This document shows positions 1 to 7,486 of a stretch of DNA of 34,688 nt, one piece after another (positions within the stretch are counted from its first letter, which is position 1; the number at the start of each line of letters is the position of its first letter). The translations under genes and the position numbers were made by a program. Below the pieces are notes generated by a model. The model searched no databases, was not told where the DNA came from, and saw nothing but the letters and a program-made list of their open reading frames with translations. The stretch spans positions 1-34,688 of the forward strand of contig CAKUUY010000020.1 of the NCBI GenBank assembly GCA_934693235.1, given 5' to 3'. The DNA comes from an uncultured Candidatus Melainabacteria bacterium. Lineage in GTDB: Bacteria > Cyanobacteriota > Vampirovibrionia > Gastranaerophilales > Gastranaerophilaceae.

Positions 1-252
1 TATTTTTTTTACTGCACACAGTTTAAGTATTGCGCTCCAGAGTCTTATGATGGTCGACGAACTTTTTTGTTTTCTTTGAGGAATGGAAAATTTTATACTT
101 CACTAGGTGGCAATGATTTAAATAGAGCTTCACTATTGGACAAATGCAAAAATCCATATACCAATTCATACAGAGCGCGTCATTATTGTACTCAATTAAT
201 CCAGTATGATGGTTGGCAAATAAAGGATGATTATCCTTGGAGAGAAAATTAA
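1..252 (+). CDS. C-terminal part of a prepilin-like secreted protein (5' end outside window)
   Basis: The frame is open from base 1 to the TAA at 250-252, so this is the last 83 residues of a gene that starts before the window; the TTG at 67 is only an internal codon. The visible part is rich in Tyr, Asn and Cys and ends in CTQLIQYDGWQIKDDYPW plus four residues. A C-terminal Cys followed by a LIQ-x-DGW-x-I-x-DYPW tail is, from memory, a common ending of Gastranaerophilales prepilin-type proteins, and three other prepilin genes lie in this window. The N-terminal FTLAE motif would be upstream and cannot be seen, so the family call is an inference. The gene converges on the minus-strand gene ending at 257, with only four bases between them and no obvious terminator. 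Confidence 0.5.
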   Translation, partial: YFFYCTQFKYCAPESYDGRRTFLFSLRNGKFYTSLGGNDLNRASLLDKCKNPYTNSYRARHYCTQLIQYDGWQIKDDYPWREN

Positions 253-256
253 ATTA

Positions 257-1849
257 TTATTTCTTTTCGTCTGTGTATTCAGCAGTCCCCGGGAAAGCGT
301 TTGAGCCTGTTGCTTTTCTTGTAATCCAGTATTGGATTTTTGGTATAAATGTTGATAAGAATGCTGCAGAAATTGCAAACCCAATTCCCCAGTTAAGAGC
401 GTTTTTACCAAAGTTTTCTTTGCGAGCTTTTTCAAGTAGTTCTTTTGTGATTTCTCCGTTTTTCGCTTTTTTGATAACTGATTGGATGTATGATTCGATT
501 TCGTTTTGTTTTTTGATAAATGTTTCTTTGCTGATAAATCTCAAATCATTATCAAATACCGGATTTGAAATTTTGCCCGTAAATAAGTTTTGGTCAGATG
601 TTGAGCATCTGTATACGTTTTTCAAAAAGTCCGGAATATTAACAGCACCATCTGTAAAGATGTCTGCAATTTGTTTTTCGGAAATAATTGCTTTTCCGTC
701 AAGTTTTGGTTGAAGCTCAGACATGCCTTTTGCAGCTTTTTTAAGTTTTTCAATATCAATTTCCGGGTATTTAGATTTTACGTCTTCAAGAAGTTTTGAG
801 AATTTATTGAGTTCAACAACGCCGTTACCCTCGCGAATTGCTTCTTTAACTTTTGGAGTCATAAATGCTGTATTATCTCTATTTCCAAGCATTGCAAGTC
901 TAAAGTCATCAGTGCTCATCTTGCCGTTGTTTGCTTTTAATACTTCTTGCATTAAGTCTGTTGTTTGTTGCGCTGCGATTGGATCAAGTCTTGTTCCTTT
1001 GCCTGTTTGCATTTTGTTTAAAAGATACGCGATTACAGGCATGTTGAACATGTAGAAGTAGCTTGATGATATATCGCGGAATAGAACTTCTGTCCTTTCG
1101 TGGTTGTTTCGAGCTGAAACGCTTCTTCCTACCCAAACTCCGGCATCTGTTGATATAAGTCCGTATTTAGGATTGTTTTCAAAACTATATGCTAATGACA
1201 TCAATGTTTGAGGAGAAATTGCACCAAACGGTATATTGGTATCATGTTTTAGAAATTTATCCATTGTATATTGCGGAGTGTTTTGAGTTTTATTGTCATT
1301 TTTATTTTGTTCCGCTTTTTGTTTTTTCATTATGTGTTTTGTGATAGCTTGGTTTGCTTTTGGTAAAACAAAGCCAACAAGAGCATTGGCAAGTAAAATA
1401 CTTGTCATTACTTTGCCAAACTTGTAGCCGGCAATAACCTTTTCGGCTTTTTTTGAATCCATTTTGAGCTCTTTTTGGAAATTTTTCAAATAGTTTTTGA
1501 AAGGATTTCTAACGGCATCTTTTTCTGTGTCGAAGTCTGTTTCAGGCAACTTAAATATTTTCTTACCGACAAACTTGTCAATAAGACTATTAAACAATGG
1601 AACTCCGCTAAACCAGAATAAAGCTCCTGTCATTTCTTCGGTTAAACGTTCTCTGGCTTCGGTAAAACCGCCTCTTTGGTAAGCTTGGTATGTCCTTCCT
1701 GTTTCAACAAATGCTTCTAAAAGGATTACAGGTGCAATAGAACGGCTCGCAAGTCCTTTAACGAACTTTTGTCCGTAGCTGAAATCTTTTAGTGTTTGAT
1801 TTGGTTTTATGTTTATATTTAAATTTGGTTTAATATTCGAAATTGCCAT
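257..1849 (-). CDS. Unrecognised 530-aa protein with several hydrophobic segments
   Basis: I do not recognise a named family. The ORF starts at ATG 1849 (complement) with MAISNIKPNLNINIKPNQ. Hydrophobic stretches occur around residues 30-48 (RSIAPVILLEAF), 93-108 (GALFWFSGVPLFNSLI), 150-166 (VMTSILLANALVGFVLP), about 270-285 (YFYMFNMPVIAYLL) and near the C terminus (WGIGFAISAAFLSTFIP). The middle is hydrophilic with Lys/Asn/Gln-rich linkers. No signal peptide and no enzyme motif is visible. It is divergent from the membrane protein at 2041, with a 191-bp AT-rich spacer that presumably holds both promoters. The similar make-up of the two (short polar N terminus, then several small hydrophobic segments) suggests a shared membrane theme, but I cannot show homology by eye. 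Length and even codon use support a real gene. Confidence 0.75.
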   Translation of the reverse strand: MAISNIKPNLNINIKPNQTLKDFSYGQKFVKGLASRSIAPVILLEAFVETGRTYQAYQRGGFTEARERLTEEMTGALFWFSGVPLFNSLIDKFVGKKIFKLPETDFDTEKDAVRNPFKNYLKNFQKELKMDSKKAEKVIAGYKFGKVMTSILLANALVGFVLPKANQAITKHIMKKQKAEQNKNDNKTQNTPQYTMDKFLKHDTNIPFGAISPQTLMSLAYSFENNPKYGLISTDAGVWVGRSVSARNNHERTEVLFRDISSSYFYMFNMPVIAYLLNKMQTGKGTRLDPIAAQQTTDLMQEVLKANNGKMSTDDFRLAMLGNRDNTAFMTPKVKEAIREGNGVVELNKFSKLLEDVKSKYPEIDIEKLKKAAKGMSELQPKLDGKAIISEKQIADIFTDGAVNIPDFLKNVYRCSTSDQNLFTGKISNPVFDNDLRFISKETFIKKQNEIESYIQSVIKKAKNGEITKELLEKARKENFGKNALNWGIGFAISAAFLSTFIPKIQYWITRKATGSNAFPGTAEYTDEKK

Positions 1850-2040
1850 GTTAAAAATTTTTCCTTAATATTTAATAACCCTGAATATTGGTTTTTGCTT
1901 TAAAATTTTAAAGTGTTAACATTTCGTTACACTGAAAAACCCTGTGCACAAAGTAATTAAGTTTTGTTAAATTTATTCTGAAAAGTAACAATGTTTTTTA
2001 TTCAGTGTTTTTGATATGATGGAAATAGGAAGTGTATATT

Positions 2041-2820
2041 ATGCCAATAGCTCCAGTAAATAGTAATTTTAGCCAGACAAATCATAATATAAAAAAAGAT
2101 GATAAAAAGCTCAAGACGGCTGTTGTAGCAACTTCCGCACTTGGCGTTGCTACTGCATTGGCTCATATTTCAAAACGACAGGGTTTTTCTTTAAACCCTT
2201 CTAGAATTGTGAAGACTCCTGTAAAAGATTGGGCAGTTTTTGGTTTGTACAGCAAAAATCATCCTGAAAGAAAATTGGTTCATTTGGAGGGTGCTGAGGT
2301 AATTGAATTAGCCTCGGCGTCTGTTGCAGGTGGCTTGGCCGGAGGTATTATCTTCGATGATAAAAAACATAGAAAAGCTAAGTATAAAGAAGCTGTAAAT
2401 CAGTTGTTGGGTAATGTTTTAGCTCCGATCGGATGTGTTTCTTTGGCCGGTAAACTTTACCAAAAACAAGAAAAAAATATTTTAAACCTTGTTCCGCAAG
2501 TAAAGGAAACAGGTAAAGCTTCAAGATTTTTTAATACTGCATTAAGGGCTATACCGGGCTCGATTGCTACAATTGCTGCTTTAGGAACGGGTATATTTGT
2601 TGGAAACAGAGTTTCTAATTTTATAAATGAAAAGATTTATCATAAAAAAGTTGAAAGGAAAGTGAAACCATCTGATTTCGCCCCTCACGTTGATGATTTA
2701 GGGGTTGCAATTACTTTAATGGCTAAAGAATCTCCGTTCTCTTCATTTATTCAAAGAGTAGTACCTGCATTCTTATGCGTTCCGGGAATTGAGACTGGCA
2801 TGCACAGAGAAGAAGAATAA
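2041..2820 (+). CDS. Unrecognised small membrane protein, Ala/Gly-rich segments
   Basis: The ATG at 2041 is preferred over the GTG at 2032 because AGGAAG at 2027-2032 is a ribosome binding site eight bases before it. The 259-residue product has an N-terminal polar stretch and then hydrophobic, Ala/Gly-rich segments near TAVVATSALGVATALAHI, ELASASVAGGLAGGIIF, LLGNVLAPIGCVSLAG and GSIATIAALGTGIFVG, ending with a charged EEE tail. These short small-residue helices look like membrane-interacting hairpins, but no family is recognised. A TATGAT at 2015-2020 could be its -10 box; the -35 is weak. It ends eight bases before the convergent XRE regulator gene. No enzyme motif is seen. Confidence 0.7.
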   Translation: MPIAPVNSNFSQTNHNIKKDDKKLKTAVVATSALGVATALAHISKRQGFSLNPSRIVKTPVKDWAVFGLYSKNHPERKLVHLEGAEVIELASASVAGGLAGGIIFDDKKHRKAKYKEAVNQLLGNVLAPIGCVSLAGKLYQKQEKNILNLVPQVKETGKASRFFNTALRAIPGSIATIAALGTGIFVGNRVSNFINEKIYHKKVERKVKPSDFAPHVDDLGVAITLMAKESPFSSFIQRVVPAFLCVPGIETGMHREEE

Positions 2821-2827
2821 CCTAAAT

Positions 2828-3142
2828 TTAGTTAATTATAGCTTTTAAAATCTTGTAAAATTCTGGGATTTTGTCTGGGTTATTTTGTAAAATTTGGTTT
2901 ATTTCTGATAATAATTCATCTTGACTTTTTAGGTGTCCAAATTCAAAAAGTTCATTTGGCGAAACATCGAGGGCTGAAATGATCTTTTCAAGAGTTTCTG
3001 CTTTGCAAAAATTATTCCCTGTTTCAATATAACTAAGAGTGTTTTGTTCAATATTGACAAGTTCTGCTAATTTTTCTTGCGACAAGCCTCTTTGCTTTCT
3101 TATTTCTTTTATTCTTTGACCAAAATTTTTTTTAAGTTCCAT
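2828..3142 (-). CDS. XRE-family helix-turn-helix transcriptional regulator
   Basis: A 104-aa DNA-binding protein. Residues about 5-62 form a classic Cro/C1-type HTH domain: FGQRIKEIRKQRGLSQEKLAELV, then NIEQNTLSYIETGNNFCKAETLEKII and ALDVSPNELFEFG. The C-terminal 40 residues are helical and may serve oligomerisation. The frame is open back to 3229, but the start at ATG 3142 is chosen because GAGG sits six bases before it on the minus strand and because the domain starts there; the upstream residues look like translated promoter. It is divergent from the prepilin gene at 3298, and the 155-bp spacer carries repeated ATGATA half-sites, so control of itself and of the pilin is a reasonable inference. 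It is not followed by a toxin gene, so a toxin-antitoxin role is not supported. Confidence 0.85.
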   Translation of the reverse strand: MELKKNFGQRIKEIRKQRGLSQEKLAELVNIEQNTLSYIETGNNFCKAETLEKIISALDVSPNELFEFGHLKSQDELLSEINQILQNNPDKIPEFYKILKAIIN

Positions 3143-3197
3143 AAATGTCCTCATTATAATAGTAGAATTTAATTTTGGAAAATATAATGAAATGCCG

Positions 3198-3253
3198 ATG
3201 ATAAAATGTTGAAAATTATCATAAAACATGATAGTGTTAAGCTAGGAATGATA
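3198..3253. promoter_or_regulatory. ATGATA half-site cluster, candidate operator between XRE gene and prepilin
   Basis: TATCAT-AAAAC-ATGATA at 3217-3233 is a perfect 6+6 bp inverted repeat. Further ATGATA copies lie at 3198-3203 and 3248-3253. A TTGAAA at 3209-3214 would place the palindrome in the -35/-10 spacer of a plus-strand promoter, although the matching -10 (TAGTGT at 3232) is poor. The position between a divergent XRE regulator and a prepilin gene makes it a candidate operator; binding is inferred. Confidence 0.45.
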
Positions 3254-3297
3254 AAAACAATATAAAAAATCATTAGAGATTAAAGATTGGAGATGAG

Positions 3298-4002
3298 ATG
3301 AAGTTAAAGTCGAGAGGATTTACGCTTGCTGAAGTACTTATTACTCTTGGAATTGTTGGTGTTGTAGCTGCTATAACAATACCCGTTTTGGTTCAAAAAT
3401 ATAGAGAGAAAGTTGTTATAACAAAGTGTAAAACAGATTATTCTATTATAATGCAAGCGCTTCAAATGGCTCAAGCTGACTTTGGAACTCCTAATGATAA
3501 TTCTTCTCTGTTTTTGGCAGAAAATGGTGAGAATAATAATTTAATAAAATTGTTTGGAAAGTATATTCCGGGAGCTCAGGTGTGTTTGTCGACATCTAAG
3601 GACAAAATTTGTAAAAACAGAAAGCATTTTATAGCTTTAAAACCTTGGGACGATGTTGGAGATACATATTACTCAGGAATTATTTTACCTGATGGTGGAA
3701 CTATATACATATATTGTTCTACAGAAAAATGTGTTCCGACAGAAATTTCAGGTAATTTTTTAGATGCAAATGGTCAAATAATTTATAATGAAGATGGGAC
3801 TCCAAAAATGTGGACTAATATTAGAAACTCTTGTGGAAACATTGCCTTTGATATAAATGGTCTCAAACCACCTAATAAGTATGGATATGATGCTTTTAAG
3901 TTAATGGTATTGCCTGATAAAGTGGGCGAGCCGTATTGGGGTGCTTATGGCACTTCTGAACTTTTTGATATTTTGCAAGGTGGCAAACCTTTGTATAAAT
4001 AA
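3298..4002 (+). CDS. Type IV prepilin-like protein (N-terminal methylation motif)
   Basis: A 234-aa protein beginning MKLKSR then GFTLAEVLITLGIVGVVAA: a short basic leader, a Gly-Phe prepilin peptidase site after residue 7, Glu at mature position 5, and a hydrophobic helix that anchors the subunit and drives assembly. The globular part holds several cysteines (CLSTSKDKIC, CSTEKC, NSCGN) that could form disulfides. Near residues 187-203 there is a D-x-N-G-x-K-x-P-N-K-x-G-x-D segment shared with the other prepilins here, resembling the calcium loop of type II pseudopilins (inference). ATG 3298 follows GGAGATGAG. The gene is divergent from an XRE regulator with operator-like repeats between them. 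It is probably a minor pilin or pseudopilin exported by the machine encoded at 26391-32285. Confidence 0.85.
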   Translation: MKLKSRGFTLAEVLITLGIVGVVAAITIPVLVQKYREKVVITKCKTDYSIIMQALQMAQADFGTPNDNSSLFLAENGENNNLIKLFGKYIPGAQVCLSTSKDKICKNRKHFIALKPWDDVGDTYYSGIILPDGGTIYIYCSTEKCVPTEISGNFLDANGQIIYNEDGTPKMWTNIRNSCGNIAFDINGLKPPNKYGYDAFKLMVLPDKVGEPYWGAYGTSELFDILQGGKPLYK

Positions 4003-4077
4003 GTATTAATCTCTTTATTTTATATTTATGCTAAAATTATTTTATAGTGGAAAATATAAAGAAAAGGAAATATAAAT

Positions 4078-5175
4078 ATGCTTAGAACCGGAATTGTAGG
4101 ATTACCGAATGTTGGAAAATCAACTTTATTTAATGCTTTGACAAGTGCCAAAAATGCTCAAAGTGCAAATTATCCGTTTTGCACAATTGAGCCGAATGTA
4201 GGCGTTGTTAATGTACCTGATGAGAGGCTTGAGAAACTTGCAGAACTATGCAAAACAGATACTATTATTCCGACAGCAATTGAATTTGTCGACATTGCCG
4301 GTTTGGTAAAAGGAGCAAGCAAAGGCGAGGGGTTAGGAAACCAGTTTTTGCACAATATTAGAGAAGTTGACGCTATTATTCAGGTTGTAAGATGTTTTGA
4401 TGATCCAAACACAATTCACGTTTCAGGGAAAGTGGATCCGTTAGATGATATTGAAATTATTAATACGGAGCTTGCACTTGCAGATATGGCATCTGTAGAA
4501 AAACAAATTGCAAAGGTTTCAAAAGTTGCAAAATCAGGTGATAAAGATGCTGTTCTTTTGTTGTCTGTTTTAGAAAAAATGCAAAAACTTCTTGAGGGTG
4601 CCTCATTTATTAATATAAATGATCATTTTAATGAGGATGAAATTCCTGTTGCAAGAAGCTTGAATTTGATGTCTACAAAACCTGTAATTTATGCTGCAAA
4701 CGTTTCTGAATTTGATTTGAAATCAGGCAATGATTATACTAAAAAAGTTGGTGAATATGCTAGTGCTCACGGTGCAGAAATGGTAATTATTTCCGCAAGA
4801 ATTGAAGAAGAATTGGCAGAACTTTCTCCGGAAGAAGCAACTGAATATTTACACGATTTAGGAGTTGAAGACAGTGGAATCAATCGTATGATTAAATCTG
4901 TCTACAAGTTATTAAATTTGAGGACATTTATTACAGCCGGTGAAAAAGAAGTTCACGCTTGGACAATTCCGGCAGGAGCAAAAGCCCCACAAGCAGCCGG
5001 TGTAATTCATACAGACTTTGAAAAAGGTTTTATTAGAGCTGAAATTACTCCGTATGAAGAGTTTGTGAAAAATGGTTCATACGTTGCATGCAAAGACAAG
5101 GGTGTAACTCGTCTTGAGGGAAAAGATTACGTGGTTCAGGATGGAGACTTGGTCCACTTTAGATTTTCAGTATAA
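4078..5175 (+). CDS. ychF: YchF/OLA1-type ribosome-associated P-loop GTPase/ATPase
   Basis: 365 aa, the usual YchF length (about 363). G1 is GLPNVGKST at residues 8-16. The family hallmark NYPFCTIEPNVG follows near residue 36, the G3-like segment is FVDIAGLVKGASKGEGLGNQFL, and the C-terminal TGS domain runs from about residue 280 (FITAGEKEVHAWTI) to the end (QDGDLVHFRF). Family members bind ribosomes and hydrolyse ATP or GTP and are linked to oxidative stress responses. The gene has its own leader: 75 bp separate it from the pilin gene, and the AAAGGAA sequence before ATG 4078 is a ribosome binding site. This is a conserved housekeeping gene and a reliable anchor for the strand and reading of this part of the window. 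Confidence 0.97.
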   Translation: MLRTGIVGLPNVGKSTLFNALTSAKNAQSANYPFCTIEPNVGVVNVPDERLEKLAELCKTDTIIPTAIEFVDIAGLVKGASKGEGLGNQFLHNIREVDAIIQVVRCFDDPNTIHVSGKVDPLDDIEIINTELALADMASVEKQIAKVSKVAKSGDKDAVLLLSVLEKMQKLLEGASFININDHFNEDEIPVARSLNLMSTKPVIYAANVSEFDLKSGNDYTKKVGEYASAHGAEMVIISARIEEELAELSPEEATEYLHDLGVEDSGINRMIKSVYKLLNLRTFITAGEKEVHAWTIPAGAKAPQAAGVIHTDFEKGFIRAEITPYEEFVKNGSYVACKDKGVTRLEGKDYVVQDGDLVHFRFSV

Positions 5176-5247
5176 ATCATAAACATGCTTATGTAAAGAA
5201 ATGTAAATATAAATTTAAAATAGGGTGAAACCCAGATATAATGCCTC

Positions 5248-5267
5248 TATGCTATGCTATGCTATGC
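5248..5267. repeat. Four tandem TATGC units
   Basis: Four perfect copies of the pentamer TATGC lie in the 202-bp gap between ychF and the gene at 5378. They are preceded by the hairpin GGGT-GAA-ACCC (5223-5233), and CCCAG (5231-5235) can pair with CTGGG (5267-5271), enclosing the repeat. A pentamer tract upstream of a gene could change promoter spacing or leader structure by slippage; this is inference. Confidence 0.8.
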
Positions 5268-5296
5268 TGGGCGGGGCACTATGTCAATTTTTCCAA

Positions 5297-5324
5297 CCCT
5301 TACGTTTTTATAAATAAGTAAGGG
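5297..5324. other. Leader hairpin CCCTTAC/GTAAGGG
   Basis: CCCTTAC at 5297-5303 and GTAAGGG at 5318-5324 form a perfect 7-bp inverted repeat with a 14-nt loop, 53 bp before the ATG at 5378. It is not followed by a T run, so it is not a plain terminator. It may be an mRNA leader structure or a protein site. Confidence 0.4.
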
Positions 5325-5377
5325 AAATCGATTTCGGGGATATTTGAAAAGTATAAAATTGGAAAGGAAAAATTGAT

Positions 5378-6517
5378 ATGGGAATTTCAAAAATTATAGG
5401 AAAAGTATTTGAAAAAGAAGCCGGAGCTGTTATTCGTCGCTCTTCTTCGATGGCAAAAGAAGGAGAAAAGGCAATTTTAAAATTCTCTCCAGAATCTTTG
5501 GCTAGAGGGAAAGAACTAGGTTTATCTCAACGTAAAATGGCAGAACTTAGAGAATTAGGAAATTACACAAAAGAAAGAACAGTGTCTGCAGAAACATTAA
5601 AAGATAACTTATGGCGTAATAGAAATGAAAAAGGTTCTATTGAGTTGTATAGTCAAGCATTTCAAGATGCAGATGGTTCTTTGGTTAAATATTTGTCAAA
5701 TGGTAATAAAGTTGTAATTTCCAAAGATGGAACAAAAACAATCAGAAAAGTTTACAATCAAAAAGGTGAGTTAATAGTTGATAATATTAAACAATTCGGT
5801 ACTTCAACTATTGGAGATAAAACTATTAGAGAAAAAGCAAGTCAGACTACTTGGAATACTGCAATATATCCTAAAGGCATGTCTCAAACTTATAAATTTG
5901 ATTATAAAGCTGAAAGAGTTTATGATAAAAATGGAAAATTTTTAGGTATGCGTGAAACAGAAAAACAGCCTGTTTATATTCAACATGGAATTCAAGATGG
6001 TGAAAAATGGGCTAGAGAATATCGTTATTCTGATAATGTGTATGTTACAAAATCATTACCTACAGAAAATGGTGTAAAAGCTTATACAAAAGAATTTTCA
6101 GGTGAAAATGGACATACGATTCGTAAAACATTTGCAGGTTCACTTTCAAATGGGGCTACTTATTTGAGATATCATGCGGGAGCATATAAGCCTGTGTTTA
6201 ATTCCGGAAATGTATTACCACATACCAGATGGCAACCAAGAGTTGCTCATGATAACAGAACTTCTTATTGGGGTGCTATAGCCGGAACTAAATATAATGC
6301 TAAAGGATTACCAATGCCAACATATTATTATGGTGGAATTAACTCCTTAAATGCTCCAAGTATGGATAAAATGAATTTAAAAGAAATGCGTGAATTAGCT
6401 GAAAAAATGCAACCAAGAAAGTATGTTCCGTATAACGAACGCAGTGTAGTTTATTCAAGTGGCGCAGATGGCCTAGAGCATTTGGATATTCCTTATTCGG
6501 TTGCAAAAAAAGTTTAA
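5378..6517 (+). CDS. Unrecognised 379-aa soluble protein with repeated Lys-Asp-Gly-Thr type strands
   Basis: No family is recognised. ATG 5378 follows GGAAAGGAAA at about eight bases. The N-terminal ~75 residues are charged and helical (SLARGKELGLSQRKMAELRELGNYTKERT). Residues ~85-250 are built of short beta-like units with D/N-G-x turns (SNGNKVVISKDGTKTIRKVYNQKGE, YDKNGKFLGMRETEKQPVYI, ENGHTIRKTFAGSLSNGATY), reminiscent of YD- or MORN-like wrap-around repeats but too irregular to assign. The C-terminal part is Pro/Tyr-rich. No signal peptide, membrane helix or catalytic motif is visible. It stands alone: a 202-bp structured leader precedes it and a strong terminator (6538-6571) follows. It borders the phage-like cassette, but nothing in it looks like virion protein. 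Confidence 0.75.
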   Translation: MGISKIIGKVFEKEAGAVIRRSSSMAKEGEKAILKFSPESLARGKELGLSQRKMAELRELGNYTKERTVSAETLKDNLWRNRNEKGSIELYSQAFQDADGSLVKYLSNGNKVVISKDGTKTIRKVYNQKGELIVDNIKQFGTSTIGDKTIREKASQTTWNTAIYPKGMSQTYKFDYKAERVYDKNGKFLGMRETEKQPVYIQHGIQDGEKWAREYRYSDNVYVTKSLPTENGVKAYTKEFSGENGHTIRKTFAGSLSNGATYLRYHAGAYKPVFNSGNVLPHTRWQPRVAHDNRTSYWGAIAGTKYNAKGLPMPTYYYGGINSLNAPSMDKMNLKEMRELAEKMQPRKYVPYNERSVVYSSGADGLEHLDIPYSVAKKV

Positions 6518-6537
6518 ATTAATACTTGTAAACATAT

Positions 6538-6571
6538 AAGGTGGAGAAAATAATCTCCACCTTATTTTTTT
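6538..6571 (+). terminator. Rho-independent terminator after the 379-aa gene
   Basis: AAGGTGGAGA (6538-6547), loop AAATAA, TCTCCACCTT (6554-6563): a perfect 10-bp stem followed by ATTTTTTT (6564-6571). It isolates the gene at 5378 from the phage-like cassette and marks the cassette's left edge. Confidence 0.93.
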
Positions 6572-6587
6572 GTTCTTATAAATTTAT

Positions 6588-6614
6588 CCATGAATTCATG
6601 GACATGCTGGCATG
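6588..6614. promoter_or_regulatory. Adjacent palindromes at the left edge of the phage-like cassette
   Basis: CCATGAATTCATGG (6588-6601) is a perfect 14-bp palindrome, and CATGC-TG-GCATG (6603-6614) is a second inverted repeat one base later. They sit between the terminator of the host-type gene and the first cassette gene, about 40 bp before a TATACT (6654-6659) that could be a -10 box. They are candidate operator sites, or possibly a crossover/attachment site; no matching copy was seen at the right edge. Confidence 0.4.
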
Positions 6615-6724
6615 CAGTCATAATCGTGGACTTTTCAAATCTTTAAAATACGTTATACTAAAAATGTGGTTAAGGTTCACGCTCATAGATGGCAAAACTG
6701 TTTACCACGCAAGGAGATTGTGGT

Positions 6725-7105
6725 ATGGGGTATATTCACTGCTGCGGAGCTTTGCACAAGACTAGAACTTTTCGCCTTGTGCCGCAGGATAAATTTGTGT
6801 TGTGTGAAATGGATTATCTTAGCAAATGTCCGACTTGCGGACATACAGTCACACAACTTACGAGAATTGATAATGAAGATAATATTTCTTCGATAAGAAA
6901 AACAAATAAAAAAGCTAGAGAATTTTTTTCAAAGCTTAAAAATTATGTCTTGTATGAGATAAAACCTGCGCGATATAATTCGCCAAATATCGGCAAGTTT
7001 TACCTTAATTATAATGAATTTGGGGTTAAAAAGAGGTGCTATTCAAATTTAAGAACATTAAAAATCGGACTGACTGAAAATAAATATTTAAAAACCAATC
7101 CTTAA
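6725..7105 (+). CDS. Small cysteine-rich (zinc-ribbon-like) protein at the start of the phage-like cassette
   Basis: The frame is open from 6689, but ATG 6725 is chosen because AAGGAG (6711-6716) lies eight bases upstream. The product is 126 aa. The first 45 residues hold CC (HCCGALHKTR), a single Cys (VLCEMD) and CPTCG, enough for a zinc-binding ribbon. The rest is basic and aromatic (YVLYEIKPARYNSPNIGKFYLNYNEFG), ending in KYLKTNP. I do not recognise a named family. It is separated from the following genes by a strong terminator (7121-7148), so it is its own transcription unit. This suits a regulator or accessory factor of the cassette, but that is an inference. Other ORFs overlapping this stretch in the other plus frames lack good ribosome binding sites. 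Confidence 0.65.
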   Translation: MGYIHCCGALHKTRTFRLVPQDKFVLCEMDYLSKCPTCGHTVTQLTRIDNEDNISSIRKTNKKAREFFSKLKNYVLYEIKPARYNSPNIGKFYLNYNEFGVKKRCYSNLRTLKIGLTENKYLKTNP

Positions 7106-7120
7106 ATTATCTTACTCTCT

Positions 7121-7148
7121 GGGGCGGTTTTCGCCCCATTATTTTTTT
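7121..7148 (+). terminator. Rho-independent terminator
   Basis: GGGGCG (7121-7126), loop GTTTT, CGCCCC (7132-7137), then ATTATTTTTTT. A 6-bp all-GC stem with a T run, placed 16 bases after the stop codon of the Zn-ribbon gene. The downstream virion operon therefore needs its own promoter in the AT-rich 7150-7215 stretch. Confidence 0.93.
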
Positions 7149-7225
7149 AGCGGAAATATTATGAATGATTTTTTATTCTTTTTTAATATGCTGAAAGTAA
7201 ATAATAATATAAAGGAATTAAGAAT

Positions 7226-7486
7226 ATGACACTCTCTCCAAAGGAAGTTGAAGCAATAACTTTGGTTGCCTTGGGCTACTCTGATAAAGAAATTTGTTGT
7301 GCAATGAAAATTGCATATGGAACCGTTCGAAATCATATAGATAGAGCTGTTTTAAAGCTTCGCGCTCAGAATAGAACTCATGCGGTGATGATTTATAAAT
7401 TAATGAATAAAGAATGGTTGGAGGAATTTTATGAAGCGGATAATCATACATTGGACAGCAGGCACTTACTATCCGACAGAGTTTGA
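7226..7486 (+). CDS. Stand-alone LuxR/GerE-type helix-turn-helix protein
   Basis: 86 aa that are almost only a LuxR C-terminal DNA-binding domain: LSPKEVEAITLVALGYSDKEICCAMKI (helices 1-2), then AYGTVRNHIDRAVLKLRAQNRTHAV (recognition helix and dimer helix). It has no receiver or autoinducer domain, so it would bind DNA without a linked sensor. ATG 7226 follows AAGGAATTAAG. Its last 56 bases overlap the start of the amidase gene in another frame, so the two are translationally linked. As the first gene after a terminator and ahead of lysis and capsid genes, it may activate this operon; alternatively it is a small HTH of the sigma-like or terminase-associated kind. Domain call is firm, role is inferred. 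Confidence 0.8.
   Translation: MTLSPKEVEAITLVALGYSDKEICCAMKIAYGTVRNHIDRAVLKLRAQNRTHAVMIYKLMNKEWLEEFYEADNHTLDSRHLLSDRV

Noticed and set aside
257..1849. Plus-strand ORFs of 158 and 110 aa opposite this gene
   Set aside because: They are mirror frames of the 530-aa minus-strand gene, lack ribosome binding sites and have unnatural Ser/Phe-rich composition.
5221..5280. Riboswitch (c-di-GMP type was considered)
   Set aside because: The hairpins do not carry the conserved GEMM or other aptamer core bases I know.
6541..6896. Two overlapping plus-strand ORFs (74 and 76 aa) near the cassette edge
   Set aside because: One begins inside the terminator stem and the other reads the Zn-ribbon gene in a wrong frame; neither has a good start.
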